From Synanceia verrucosa (taxonomy: Eukaryota > Chordata > Actinopteri > Perciformes > Synanceiidae), in the NCBI GenBank assembly GCA_029721515.1, contig CM056569.1:12626507-12690506 (forward strand): a stretch of DNA of 64,000 nt, given 5' to 3'. The notes under the pieces were generated by a model. It had not been told where the DNA came from. It saw only the letters and a program-made list of their open reading frames with translations, and did not search any database. Position 1 is the stretch's first letter, and every line of letters starts with the position of its first letter. Positions 42,461-54,800 of this stretch are shown one piece after another. Made by a program: the position numbers and the translations under genes.

Positions 42461-43365
42461 AGAGCTGTGTCTTGGCTGTTTTTTTTGTTGTGATGAAGCG
42501 TCGTCATGAACAAGATATTTTCATCTTAGCATCTCCAGCATTTCGAGCTTTTTGGGCACTTATTTCCCATTCCTGTGTAATGGAAAGTGTCTATTGTTTA
42601 ACCCCTTTTGTTCTGTGATCTGCTTGGAGCTTATTTAATATGGCAGACAGTTTTTGTAGAGAGACCACACTGTCAGAGAAACTAGTTTCAAACTGCAGAG
42701 CATCGTGTGCACTCAGGCACCATTAAGAACGACTGTTCGATCTACACTAATGTGCAATAACACTGAACTGCAAATTTATTTTGTGAGTAGGAACACTAAT
42801 GTACATCAAATAAAATCTTTCAGAACAGCTGTTTTACAGATACTGAGGCCATGAATGGAAGTTCTGGTCTCAGCAGTGTGGAGATCTGGATGGAAGTGAT
42901 CAGGATCAGGATCTGATGGACTAATAATGATGGAGGATTCACATGAAAACTAGAGCTGAAAAGGGAACTGGGACACTGAATAACAACTAGCTGGTGAACA
43001 CTGTGGTTATGGTTAGCATTGTTTTACCATAAAAACATGTTGCATCTGCCTTATGAATCACTGAAGTGACCTAAATCAAACTCACCATGGGTTTTCATCA
43101 CCACCAGGAACAGGCTGACGTAGTATAAAAATTATGTCAGTACATGTACAGAGGTTAACAAATATATGAGACCACCCAGCATCATTTGAGAGCTTTAATT
43201 CAGACTCTTCCTTTCTCAGTGAGTTTCCTACTCTTGAGTGAGGAATTTAAACTGAATTCAGAATAACACACAACAATAACAATGTGCCTTGCTATATTAC
43301 GTTTTTGAAAAACAGTAAATCCATGGATAACAACAACCACACACACACACACACACATATATATA
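42461..43365. other. Intergenic gap between plcb3 and the transposon
   Basis: About 0.9 kb, AT-rich, with a short dispersed-repeat fragment near 42985 and a (CA)n run that passes into (TA)n at 43339-43365. No gene recognised. Confidence 0.6.
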
Positions 43366-44967
43366 CAGTCATGGAAAAAAATATTAGACCACCCTTGTTT
43401 TCTTCAATTTCTTGTTAATTTTAATGCCTGGCTCAACTAAAGGTACATTTGTTTGGACAATTATAATGATAACAACAAAAATAGCTCATGAGAGTTTAAT
43501 TTAAGAACTAAGGATTATTCATTTTCCATGGTTTTCTTGATAATAACCAAAATTACTTAAATTCTTACATCAATAGCTATGGCATTGTACTGCCAAAAAC
43601 ACTACTTTTAAGCATTCCATGTTTTCTTTTCTGTTTGCTTTAAACACATGATACACACAAGAGTTAATACTTGATTGCATAACCATTGTTTTTGATGACT
43701 GCAGCCATGCGTCTTGGCATGCTCTCCACCAGCTTCTGACATTGTTCTGCTGTCACAGCAGCCCATTCCTGTTGGACAAATTCAAACAAATTTTCTTTGT
43801 TTTTGGGCTTGTGGTTCTCCATTTTGAGTTTGATGATTTTCCACAGGTTTTCAATTGGATTAAGATCTGGTGATTGAGCAGGCCAAGGCATGGTGCGAAT
43901 GTTGTGGTTCTCCATCCAGGCTTTAACTGACCTTGCCGTGTGGCAAGGGGCATTGTCTTGTTGGAAAATCCAGTCATTCGAGGCAGGAAAGAGTTTTCCA
44001 GCTGATGGAAGAAGACTGTTTTCAAGGGTAGTCCTGTACTTGACCTGGTTCATTCGGCCTTCACACAATTGCATTTGCCCTGTTCCACTCAGACTGAAAC
44101 AACCCCAGATCATGACTGATCCACCCCATGTTTTACTGTAGGGGCAAGACAGTCTGGGTTGTAAGCTTCTCCAGGCTTCCTCCTAACCAGTAAGTTGGCT
44201 GGAGTGGGCATCAATTCAAAATTGGATTCATCACTGAAGAGAACCTTAGCCCAATCATCAACAGTCCAATCCTTGTGGTCTCGAGCAAAGAGTAACCGGC
44301 CTTCCTCTGCCTTTCATTGATGAAGGGCTTCTTGCGTGCTCTGTGTGACTTCAAACCAGCTTCAACAAGTCGGTTTGAACTGTCCTTGCCGAGCAAGTCA
44401 CATTTCTCGACAGTGCCCACTCATTTTTAAGGTCCCTGGAGGTCTGACGACGATTCCTGACACAGGAACGGATGAGTGCACGGTCATCTCTGGGTAGAAA
44501 GACGTTTCCTGCCACGGCCAGGTAGCAATTTGGTAGTGCCATGTTCAGCTTGTTTTTTTTGTTGTAATGAACGGCTGTCTTGGAGATCTTCAGTTTATTC
44601 GCTACCAGTCTCTCACTCATGCCAATTTCCAGCAGTGCCAAGATGGCTGCCTTTGTTGCTTCACATAATTCTTTTGTTTTAGGCATTATGTGAGAGCTGA
44701 CAACTTCTGAGTTGTGCTACGGCTTGAATGTAAGCAGGAAACCACTCTAGGCCTTTGCATGTGCAGTGCTGCTTGTGACATGAAATGGCCTCTTATATAC
44801 CCTGGGAATCAATTAAGCTTAAGAATGTCAAATAGGACATAAAGTATTATGTGACCAGCTGCATTTTTTGTTGTGTTCATTGTATTATACGTTTAGTGCT
44901 ACCAGATATTAGAATGAACAAGAAATTGAAGAAAACAAGGGTGGTCTAATAATTTTTTCCATGACTG
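43366..44967 (-). mobile_element. Tc1-like transposon, 1602 bp, full length but broken
   Basis: The terminal inverted repeats begin 'cagtcatggaaaaaa' at the left (43366) and end with the inverse at the right (44967). They continue through 'tattagaccacccttgtttt' and 'cttcaatttcttgtt' for about 55-65 bp with few mismatches. TA flanks both ends (43364-43365 and 44968-44969). Length and termini are those of a complete Tc1-family element. The target was a TA stretch next to a CA microsatellite. Confidence 0.93.
43664..44686 (-). pseudogene. Tc1-like (DD34E) transposase pseudogene
   Basis: On the minus strand an ATG at 44686 opens 'MPKTKELCEATKAAILALLE' and a paired helix-turn-helix region ('ERLVANKLKISKTAVHYNKK'). 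The frame is lost near 44355, continues in a second frame to about 44211 ('KSHRARKKPFINERQRKAGY'), and resumes as 'MIWGCFSLSGTGQMQL' to 43664. The second catalytic Asp ('FQQDNAPCHTA') and the Glu ('SPDLNPIENLW') are present and separated by 34 residues. The first Asp lies in the damaged middle, where the usual 'FSDESNF' appears out of frame ('RFSSVMNPI'). At least two frameshifts make it non-functional. Confidence 0.9.
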
Positions 44968-45017
44968 TATATATATACAAACACACAGTATATATGTATA
45001 TATATATATATATATAC

Positions 45018-45062
<45 letters not shown>

Positions 45063-45095
45063 TATATACGTATATATATATATATATAATAGTAT
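44968..45095. repeat. (TA)n microsatellite
   Basis: Mostly TATATA with a few 'acgta', 'catat' and 'acacacagt' interruptions. It fills the gap between the transposon and the satellite. It is the right half of the TA-rich target of the Tc1-like insertion. Confidence 0.93.
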
Positions 45096-45099
45096 ATAT

Positions 45100-45229
45100 A
45101 GTATGACTGACCATAGCATTTCAACATGCTATATAATTTGCTAAACATTTAAACATAAGACATTTTTTGACTTTTTCGACATGCTATATGACTTTTTTTT
45201 CAGGAGCTATTTCTTTAGCATCCAATAAT
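45100..45229 (-). repeat. Inverted partial satellite monomer at array edge
   Basis: Read on the minus strand, 45229 to 45159 gives 'attattggatg...', '...atagctcctgaaaaaaaag', then 'gcatgtcgaaaaagtcaaaa', the same order as the array monomer. From 45158 to about 45100 similarity continues weakly ('tgtttaaatg', 'tatagcatgttgaaatgcta'). It lies head to head with the first forward monomer, joined by a single T at 45230. Confidence 0.85.
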
Positions 45230-46439
45230 TATTATTGGATGTCAAAAAATAGCTGCTGCTCCTACTACAGTATGTCGAAAAAGTCAAAAAATGTCAAAAA
45301 ATTAATATGTCTAAAAAGTGATAAAAATGCCTTATTATCGTCTGTTGAATGCATTTATACCACAATTTCAGATTAAATGCTTTAAAAAAGCCAAATTATT
45401 GGATGTCAAAAAAATAGCTCTTGAAAAAAAAGTCATACTATAGTATGTCGAAAAAGTCAAAAAATGTCAAAAAATTAAACTGTCTAAAAAGTGATAAAAA
45501 TGCCTTATTGTGGTGTGCTGAATGCATTTATAGCATAATTTCAGTTTAAATGCTTTAAAAAAGCCAAATTATTGGATGTCAAAAAATAGCTCCTGAAAAA
45601 AAAGTCATACTATAGTATGTCGAAAAAGTCAAAAAATGTCAAAAACTTAAAACGTCTAAAAAATGCTAAATATGCCTTATTATAGTATGTTGAATGCATT
45701 TATAGCATAATTTCGGTTTAAATGCATTAAAACAGCCAAATTATTGGATGTCAAAAACTTGCTCCTGAAAAAAAGTCATACTATAGTATGTCGAAAAAGT
45801 CAAAAAAATGTCAAAAAATTAAAAGGTCTAAAAATAGATAAAAATTCCTTATTGTGGTGTGCTGAATGCATTCATAACATAATTTCAGTGTAAATGCTTT
45901 AAAAAAGCGAAATTATTGGATGTCAAAAAAATAGCTCTTGAAAAAAAAGTCATACTATAGTATGTCGAAAAAGTCAAAAAATTAAAACGTCTAAAAAGTG
46001 CTAAATATGCCTTATTATGGTATGTTGACTGCATTTATATCATAATTTTGGTTTAAATGCTTTCAAACAGCCATATTTTTGGATGTCAAAAAATAGCTCC
46101 TGAAAAAAAAGTCATACTATAGTTTGTCGAAAAAGTCAAAAATGTCAAAAAATTAAAATGTCTAAAAAGTGATAAAAATGCCTTATTATCGTCTGTTGAA
46201 TGCATTTATACCACAATTTCAGTTTAAATGCTTTGAAAAAGCCAAATTATTGCATGTCAAAAAAATAGCTCTTGAAAAAAAAGTCATACTATAGTATGTC
46301 GAAAAAGTAAAAAAATGTCAAAAAAATGAAACTGTCTAAAAAGTGATAAAAATGCCTTATTATCGTCTGTTGAATGCATTTATACCACAATTTCAGTTTA
46401 AATGCTTTAAAAAAAGCCAAATTATTTGGATGGCAAAAA

Positions 46440-49400
46440 AAAAGCTCCTGAAAAAAAAGTCATACTATAGTACGTCGAAAAAGTCCAAAAATGTCAAAAA
46501 ATTAAAATGTCTAAAAAGTGATAAAAATGCCTTATTGTGGTATGTTGAATGCATCCATAGCATATTTTTGGTTTAAAAGCTTTAAAAAAGCCAAATTATT
46601 GGATGTTAAAAAATAGCTCCTGAAAAAAAAGTCATACTATAGTATGTCGAAAAAGTAAAAAAATGTCAAAAAATTAAACTGTCTAAAAAGTGATAAAAAT
46701 GCCTTATTATGGTATGTTGAATGCATTCATAGCGTAATTTTGGTTTAAATGCTTTAAAAAAGCCAAATTATTGTATGTCAAAAAATAGCTCCTGAAAAAA
46801 AAGTCATACTATAGTATGTCGAAAAAGTCAAAAAATGTAAAAAAATTAATATGTCTAAACAGTGATAAAAATGCCTTATTATAGTAAGTTGAATGCATTT
46901 ATAGCATAATTTCAGTTTAAATGCTTTCAAACAGCCAAATTATTGGATGTCAAAAAATAGCTCCTGAAAAGAAAGTCATACTATAGTATGTCGAAAAAGT
47001 CAAAAAATGTCAATAAATTAAAACGTCTAAAAAATGCTAAATATGCCTTATTATAGTATGTTGAATGCATTTATAGCATAATTTCGGTTTAAATGCATTA
47101 AAACAGCCAAATTATTGGATGTCAAAAACTTGCTCCTGAAAAAAAAGTCATACTATAGTATGTCGAAAAAGTCAAAATGTCAAAAATTAAAATGTCTAAA
47201 AAGTGATAAAAATGCCTTATTGTGGTGTGCTGAATGCATTCATAGCATAATTTCAGTGTAAATGCTTTAAAAGCCAAATTATTGCATGTCAAAAATACCT
47301 CCTGAAGAAAAAAGTCATACTATAGTATGTCGAAAAAGTCAAAAAAGGTCAAAAAATCAAAATGTCTAAAAAGTGATAAAAATTCCTTATTATCGTCTGT
47401 TGAATGCATTTATACCACAATTTCAGTTTAAATGCTTTAAAAAAGCCAAATTATTTGGATGGCAAAAAAATAGCTCCTGAAAAAAAGTCATACTATAGTA
47501 TGTCGAAAAAGTCAAAAAATGTCAAAAAATTAAAAGGTCTAAAAATTGTTAAAAATGCCTTATTGTGGTGTGCTGAATGCATCCATAGCATATTTTTGGT
47601 TTAAAAGCTTTAAAAAAGCCAAATTATTGGATGTTAAAAAATAGCTCCTGAAAAAAAAGTCATACTATAGTATGTCGAAAAAGTAAAAAAATGTCAAAAA
47701 ATTAAAATGTCTAAAAAGTGCTAAAAATGCCTTATTATGGTATGTTGAATGCATTCACAGCGTAATTTTGGTTTAAATGCTTTAAAAAAGTCAAATTATT
47801 GTATGTCAAAAATAGCTCCTGAAAAAAAAGTCATACTATAGTATGTCGAAAAAGTCAAAAAATGTCAAAAAATTAAAAGGTCTAAAAATTGATAAAAATG
47901 CCTTATTGTGGTGTGCTGAATGCATTTATAGCATAATTTCAGTGTAAATGCTTTAAAAAAGCCAAATTATTGGATGTCAAAAAATACCTCCTGAAGAAAA
48001 AGTCATACTATAGTATGTCGAAAAAGTCAAAAAAGGTAAAAAAATCAAAATGTCTAAAAAGTGATAAAAATGCCTTATTATCGTCTGTTGAATGCATTTA
48101 TACCACAATTTCAGTTTAAATGCTTTAAAAAAGCCAAATTATTTGGATGGCAAAAATAGCTCCTGAAAAAGTCATACTATAGTATGTCGAAAAAGTCAAA
48201 AATGTCAAAAATTAAAAGGTCTAAAATTGATAAAAATGCCTTATTGTGGTGTGCTGAATGCATCCATAGCATATTTTTGGTTTAAAAGCTTTAAAAAAGC
48301 CAAATTATTGGATGTTAAAAAATAGCTCCTGAAAAAAAAGTCATATTATAGTATGTCGAAAAAGTAAAAAAATGTCAAAAAATTAAAATGTCTAAAAAGT
48401 GATAAAAATGCCTTATTATGGTATGTTGAATGCATTCATAGCGTAATTTTGGTTTAAATGCTTTAAAAAAGCCAAATTATTGTATGTCAAAAATAGCTCC
48501 TGAAAAAAAAAGTCATACTATAGTATGTCGAAAAAGTCAAAAAATGTCAAAAAATTAAAAGGTCTAAAAATTGATAAAAATGCCTTATTGTGGTGTGCTG
48601 AATGCATTTATAGCATAATTTCAGTGTAAATGCTTTAAAAAAGCCAAATTATTGGATGTCAAAAAATACCTCCTGAAAAAAAGGTCATGCTATAGTATGT
48701 CGAAAAAGTCAAAAAAGGTCAAAAAATGAATATGTCTAAAAAGTGCTAAACATGCCGTATTATAGTATGGTGAATGCATTTATAGCATAATTTCGGTTTA
48801 AATGCTTTAAAAAAGCCAAATTATTGGATGTCAAAAAAATAGCTCTTGAAAAAAAAGTCATACTATAGTATGTCGAAAAAGTCAAAAAATTAAAACGTCT
48901 AAAAAGTGCTAAATATGCCTTATTATGGTATGTTGACTGCATTTATAGTATAATTTTGGTTTAAATGCTTTCAAACAGCCATATTTTTGGATGTCAAAAA
49001 ATAGCTCCTGAAAAAAAAAGTCATACTATTGTATGTCGAAAAAGTCAAAAAATGTCAAAAAATTAAAATGTCTAAAAAGTGATAAAAATGCCTTATTATC
49101 GTCTGTTGAATGCATTTATACCACAATTTCAGTTTAAATGCTTTAAAAAAGCCAAATTATTTGGATGGCAAAAAAATGGCTCCTGAAAAAAAAGTCATAC
49201 TATAATATGTTGAAAAAGTCAAAAAATGTCAAAAAAATAAACTGTCTAAAAAGTGAAAAAAAAGGCCTTATTATGGTATGTTGAATGCATTTATAGCATA
49301 ATTTTGGTTTAAATGCTTTAAAAAAGCCAAATTTTTGGATGTCAAAAAATAGCTCCTGAAAAAAAAGTCATACTATAGTATGTCGAAAAAGTAAAAAAAT

Positions 49401-50890
49401 GTCAAAAAATTAATATGTCTAAAAAGTGCTAAACATGCCGTATTATAGTATGGTGAATGCATTTATAGCATAATTTCGGTTTAAATGCTTTAAAAAAGCC
49501 AAATTATTGGATGTCAAAAAAATAGCTCTTGAAAAAAAAGTCATACTATAGTATGTCAAAAAAGTCAAAAACTTAAAACGTCTAAAAAGTGCTAAATATG
49601 CCTTATTATAGTATGTTGAATGCATTTATAGCATAATTTCGGTTTAAATGCATTAAAACAGCCAAATTATTGGATGTCAAAAAATAGCTCCTGAAAAAAA
49701 GTCATACTATAGTATGTTGAAAAAGCCCAAAAATGTCAAAAAATTAAAATGTCTAAAAATTGATAAAAATGCCTTATTGTGGTGTGCTGAATGCATTTAT
49801 AGCATAATTTCAGTTTAAATGCTTTTAAAAAGCCAAATTATTGGATGTCAAAAAAGTAGCTCTTGAAAAAAAGTCATACTATAGTATGCCGAAAAAGTCA
49901 AAAAATGTCAAAAATTAAAAGGTCTAAAATTGATAAAAATGCCTTATTGTGGTGTGCTGAATGCATTTATAGCATAATTTTGGTTTAAATGATTTAAAAA
50001 AAAGCCAAATTATTGGATGTTAAAAAATAGCTCCTGAAAAAAAGTCATACTATAGTATGTCAAAAAAGTAAAAAAATGTCAAAAAATTAAAATGTCTAAA
50101 AAGTGATAAAAATGCCTTATTATGGTATGTTGAATGCATTCATAGCGTAATTTTGGTTTAAATGCTTTAAAAAAGCCAAATTATTGTATGTCAAAAATAG
50201 CTCCTGAAAAAAAAGTCATACTATAGTATGTCGAAAAAGTCAAAAAATGTCAAAAAATTAAAAGGTCTAAAAATTGATAAAAATGCCTTATTGTGGTATG
50301 TTGAATGCATCCATAGCATATTTTTGGTTTAAAAGCTTTAAAAAAGCCAAATTATTGGATGTTAAAAAATAGCTCCTGAAAAAAAGTCATACTATAGTAT
50401 GTCGAAAAAGTAAAAATGTCAAAAATTAAAATGTCTAAAAAGTGATAAAATGCCTTAATGTAGTATGTTGAATGCATTCATAGCGTAATTTTGGTTTAAA
50501 TGCTTTAAAAAGCCAAATTATTGTATGTCAAAATAGCTCCTGAAAAAGTCATACTATAGTATGTCGAAAAAAGTCAAAAATGTCAAAAACTTAAAACGTC
50601 TAAAAAATGCTAAATATGCCTTATTATAGTATGTTGAATGCATTTATAGCATAATTTTGGTTTAAATGCATTAAAACAGCCAAATTATTGGATGTCAAAA
50701 ACTTGCTCCTGAAAAAAAGTCATACTATAGTATGTCGAAAAAGTCAAAAAATGTCAAAAAATTAAAAGGTCTAAAAATTGATAAAAATGCCTTATTGTGG
50801 TGTGCTGAATGCATTTATAGCATAATTTCAGTGTAAATGCTTTAAAAAAGCCAAATTATTGGATGTCAAAAAAATAGCTCTTGAAAAAAA
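46440..50890 (+). repeat. Higher-order satellite block, copy A
   Basis: A ~4.45 kb run of about 26 monomers whose ordered subtypes and rare variants reappear at 51885-57010. Marker variants include 'gtacgtcgaaaaagtcc' (46473 and 51916), 'atagtaagttgaatg' (46881 and 52315), 'gccgtattatagtatggtg' (48754 and 54199) and 'tatgttgaaaaagccc' (49714 and 55836). The offset is about 5.44 kb in the first part and 6.12 kb in the last part. Confidence 0.85.
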
Positions 50891-51884
50891 AGTCATACTA
50901 TAGTATGTCGAAAAAGTCAAAAAATTAAAACGTCTAAAAAGTGCTAAATATGCCTTATTATGGTATGTTGACTGCATTTATATCATAATTTTGGTTTAAA
51001 TGCTTTCAAACAGCCATATTTTTGGATGTCAAAAAATAGCTCCTGAAAAAAAAGTCATACTATAGTTTGTCGAAAAAGTCAAAAATGTCAAAAAATTAAA
51101 ATGTCTAAAAAGTGATAAAAATGCCTTATTATCGTCTGTTGAATGCATTTATACCACAATTTCAGATTAAATGCTTTGAAAAAGCCAAATTATTGGATGT
51201 CAAAAAAATAGCTCTTGAAAAAAAAGTCATACTATAGTATGTCGAAAAGGTAAAAAAATGTCAAAAAAATGAAACTGTCTAAAAAGTGATAAAAATGCCT
51301 TATTGTGGTGTGCTGAATGCATTTATAGCATAATTTCAGTTTAAATGCTTTTAAAAAAGCCAAATTATTGTATGTCAAAAAAATAGCTCTTGAAAAAAAG
51401 TCATACTATAGTATGTCGAAAAAGTCAAAAAATGTAAAAAAAATTAATATGTCTAAACAGTGATAAAAATGCCTTATTATAGTATGTTGCATGCATTTAT
51501 AGCATAATTTCAGGTTAAATGCTTTCAAACAGCCATATTTTTGGATGTCAAAAAATAGCTCCTGAAAAAAAAGTCATACTATTGTAGGTCGAAAAGTCAA
51601 AAAATGTCAAAAACTTAAAACGTCTAAAAGTGCTGAATATGCCTTATTATAGTATGTTGAATACATTTATACCACAATTTCAGTTTAAATGCTTTTAAAA
51701 AGCCAAATTATTGCATGTCAAAAATAGCTCCTGAAAAAGTCATACTATAGTATGTCGAAAAAGTAAAAATGTCAAAAATCGAAATGTCTAAAAAGTGATA
51801 AAAATGCCTTATTATCGTCTGTTGAATGCATTTATACCACAATTTCAGTTTAAATGCTTTAAAAAGCCAAATTATTTGGATGGC

Positions 51885-54800
51885 AAAAAAAGCTCCTGAA
51901 AAAGTCATACTATAGTACGTCGAAAAAGTCCAAAAATGTCAAAAAATTAAAATGTCTAAAAAGTGATAAAATGCCTTATTGTGGTATGTTGAATGCATCC
52001 ATAGCATATTTTTGGTTTAAAAGCTTTAAAAAGCCAAATTATTGGATGTTAAAAATAGCTCCTGAAAAAAGTCATACTATAGTATGTCGAAAAAGTAAAA
52101 AATGTCAAAAATTAAACTGTCTAAAAAGTGATAAAAATGCCTTATTATGGTATGTTGAATGCATTCATAGCGTAATTTTGGTTTAAATGCTTTAAAAAGC
52201 CAAATTATTGTATGTCAAAAATAGCTCCTGAAAAAAAGTCATACTATAGTATGTCGAAAAGTCAAAAATGTAAAAAAATTAATATGTCTAAACAGTGATA
52301 AAAATGCCTTATTATAGTAAGTTGAATGCATTTATAGCATAATTTCAGTTTAAATGCTTTCAAACAGCCAAATTATTGGATGTCAAAAAATAGCTCCTGA
52401 AAAGAAAGTCATACTATAGTATGTCGAAAAAGTCAAAAAATGTCAAAAACTTAAAACGTCTAAAAAATGCTAAATATGCCTTATTATAGTATGTTGAATG
52501 CATTTATAGCATAATTTCGGTTTAAATGCATTAAAACAGCCAAATTATTGGATGTCAAAAACTTGCTCCTGAAAAAAAAGTCATACTATAGTATGTCGAA
52601 AAAGTCAAAAAATGTCAAAAAATTAAAATGTCTAAAAAGTGATAAAAATGCCTTATTGTGGTGTGCTGAATGCATTCATAGCATAATTTCAGTGTAAATG
52701 CTTTAAAAAAGCCAAATTATTGCATGTCAAAAAATACCTCCTGAAGAAAAAGTCATACTATAGTATGTCGAAAAAGTCAAAAAAGGTCAAAAAATCAAAA
52801 TGTCTAAAAAGTGATAAAAATGCCTTATTATCGTCTGTTGAATGCATTTATACCACAATTTCAGTTTAAATGCTTTAAAAAAGCCAAATTATTTGGATGG
52901 CAAAAAAATAGCTCCTGAAAAAAAGTCATACTATAGTATGTCGAAAAAGTCAAAAAATGTCAAAAAATTAAAAGGTCTAAAAATTGTTAAAAATGCCTTA
53001 TTGTGGTGTGCTGAATGCATCCATAGCATATTTTTGGTTTAAAAGCTTTAAAAAAGCCAAATTATTGGATGTTAAAAAATAGCTCCTGAAAAAAAAGTCA
53101 TACTATAGTATGTTGAAAAAGTAAAAAAATGTCAAAAAATTAAAATGTCTAAAAAGTGCTAAAAATGCCTTATTATGGTATGTTGAATGCATTCACAGCG
53201 TAATTTTGGTTTAAATGCTTTAAAAAAGTCAAATTATTGTATGTCAAAAATAGCTCCTGAAAAAAAAGTCATACTATAGTATGTCGAAAAAGTCAAAAAA
53301 TGTCAAAAAATTAAAAGGTCTAAAAATTGATAAAAATGCCTTATTGTGGTGTGCTGAATGCATTTATAGCATAATTTCAGTGTAAATGCTTTAAAAAAGC
53401 CAAATTATTGGATGTCAAAAAATACCTCCTGAAGAAAAAGTCATACTATAGTATGTCGAAAAAGTCAAAAAAGGTAAAAAAATCAAAATGTCTAAAAAGT
53501 GATAAAAATGCCTTATTATCGTCTGTTGAATGCATTTATACCACAATTTCAGTTTAAATGCTTTAAAAAAGCCAAATTATTTGGATGGCAAAAAAATAGC
53601 TCCTGAAAAAAAGTCATACTATAGTATGTCGAAAAAGTCAAAAAATGTCAAAAAATTAAAAGGTCTAAAAATTGATAAAAATGCCTTATTGTGGTGTGCT
53701 GAATGCATCCATAGCATATTTTTGGTTTAAAAGCTTTAAAAAAGCCAAATTATTGGATGTTAAAAAATAGCTCCTGAAAAAAAAGTCATATTATAGTATG
53801 TCGAAAAAGTAAAAAAATGTCAAAAAATTAAAATGTCTAAAAAGTGATAAAAATGCCTTATTATGGTATGTTGAATGCATTCATAGCGTAATTTTGGTTT
53901 AAATGCTTTAAAAAAGCCAAATTATTGTATGTCAAAAATAGCTCCTGAAAAAAAAAGTCATACTATAGTATGTCGAAAAAGTCAAAAAATGTCAAAAAAT
54001 TAAAAGGTCTAAAAATTGATAAAAATGCCTTATTGTGGTGTGCTGAATGCATTTATAGCATAATTTCAGTGTAAATGCTTTAAAAAAGCCAAATTATTGG
54101 ATGTCAAAAAATACCTCCTGAAAAAAAGGTCATGCTATAGTATGTCGAAAAAGTCAAAAAAGGTCAAAAAATGAATATGTCTAAAAAGTGCTAAACATGC
54201 CGTATTATAGTATGGTGAATGCATTTATAGCATAATTTCGGTTTAAATGCTTTAAAAAAGCCAAATTATTGGATGTCAAAAAAATAGCTCTTGAAAAAAA
54301 AGTCATACTATAGTATGTCGAAAAAGTCAAAAAATTAAAACGTCTAAAAAGTGCTAAATATGCCTTATTATGGTATGTTGACTGCATTTATAGTATAATT
54401 TTGGTTTAAATGCTTTCAAACAGCCATATTTTTGGATGTCAAAAATAGCTCCTGAAAAAAGTCATACTATTGTATGTCGAAAAAGTCAAAAATGTCAAAA
54501 ATTAAAATGTCTAAAAAGTGATAAAAATGCCTTATTATCGTCTGTTGAATGCATTTATACCACAATTTCAGTTTAAATGCTTTAAAAAAGCCAAATTATT
54601 TGGATGGCAAAAAAATGGCTCCTGAAAAAAAAGTCATACTATAATATGTTGAAAAAGTCAAAAAATGTCAAAAAAATAAACTGTCTAAAAAGTGAAAAAA
54701 AAGGCCTTATTATGGTATGTTGAATGCATTTATAGCATAATTTTGGTTTAAATGCTTTAAAAAAGCCAAATTTTTGGATGTCAAAAAATAGCTCCTGAAA

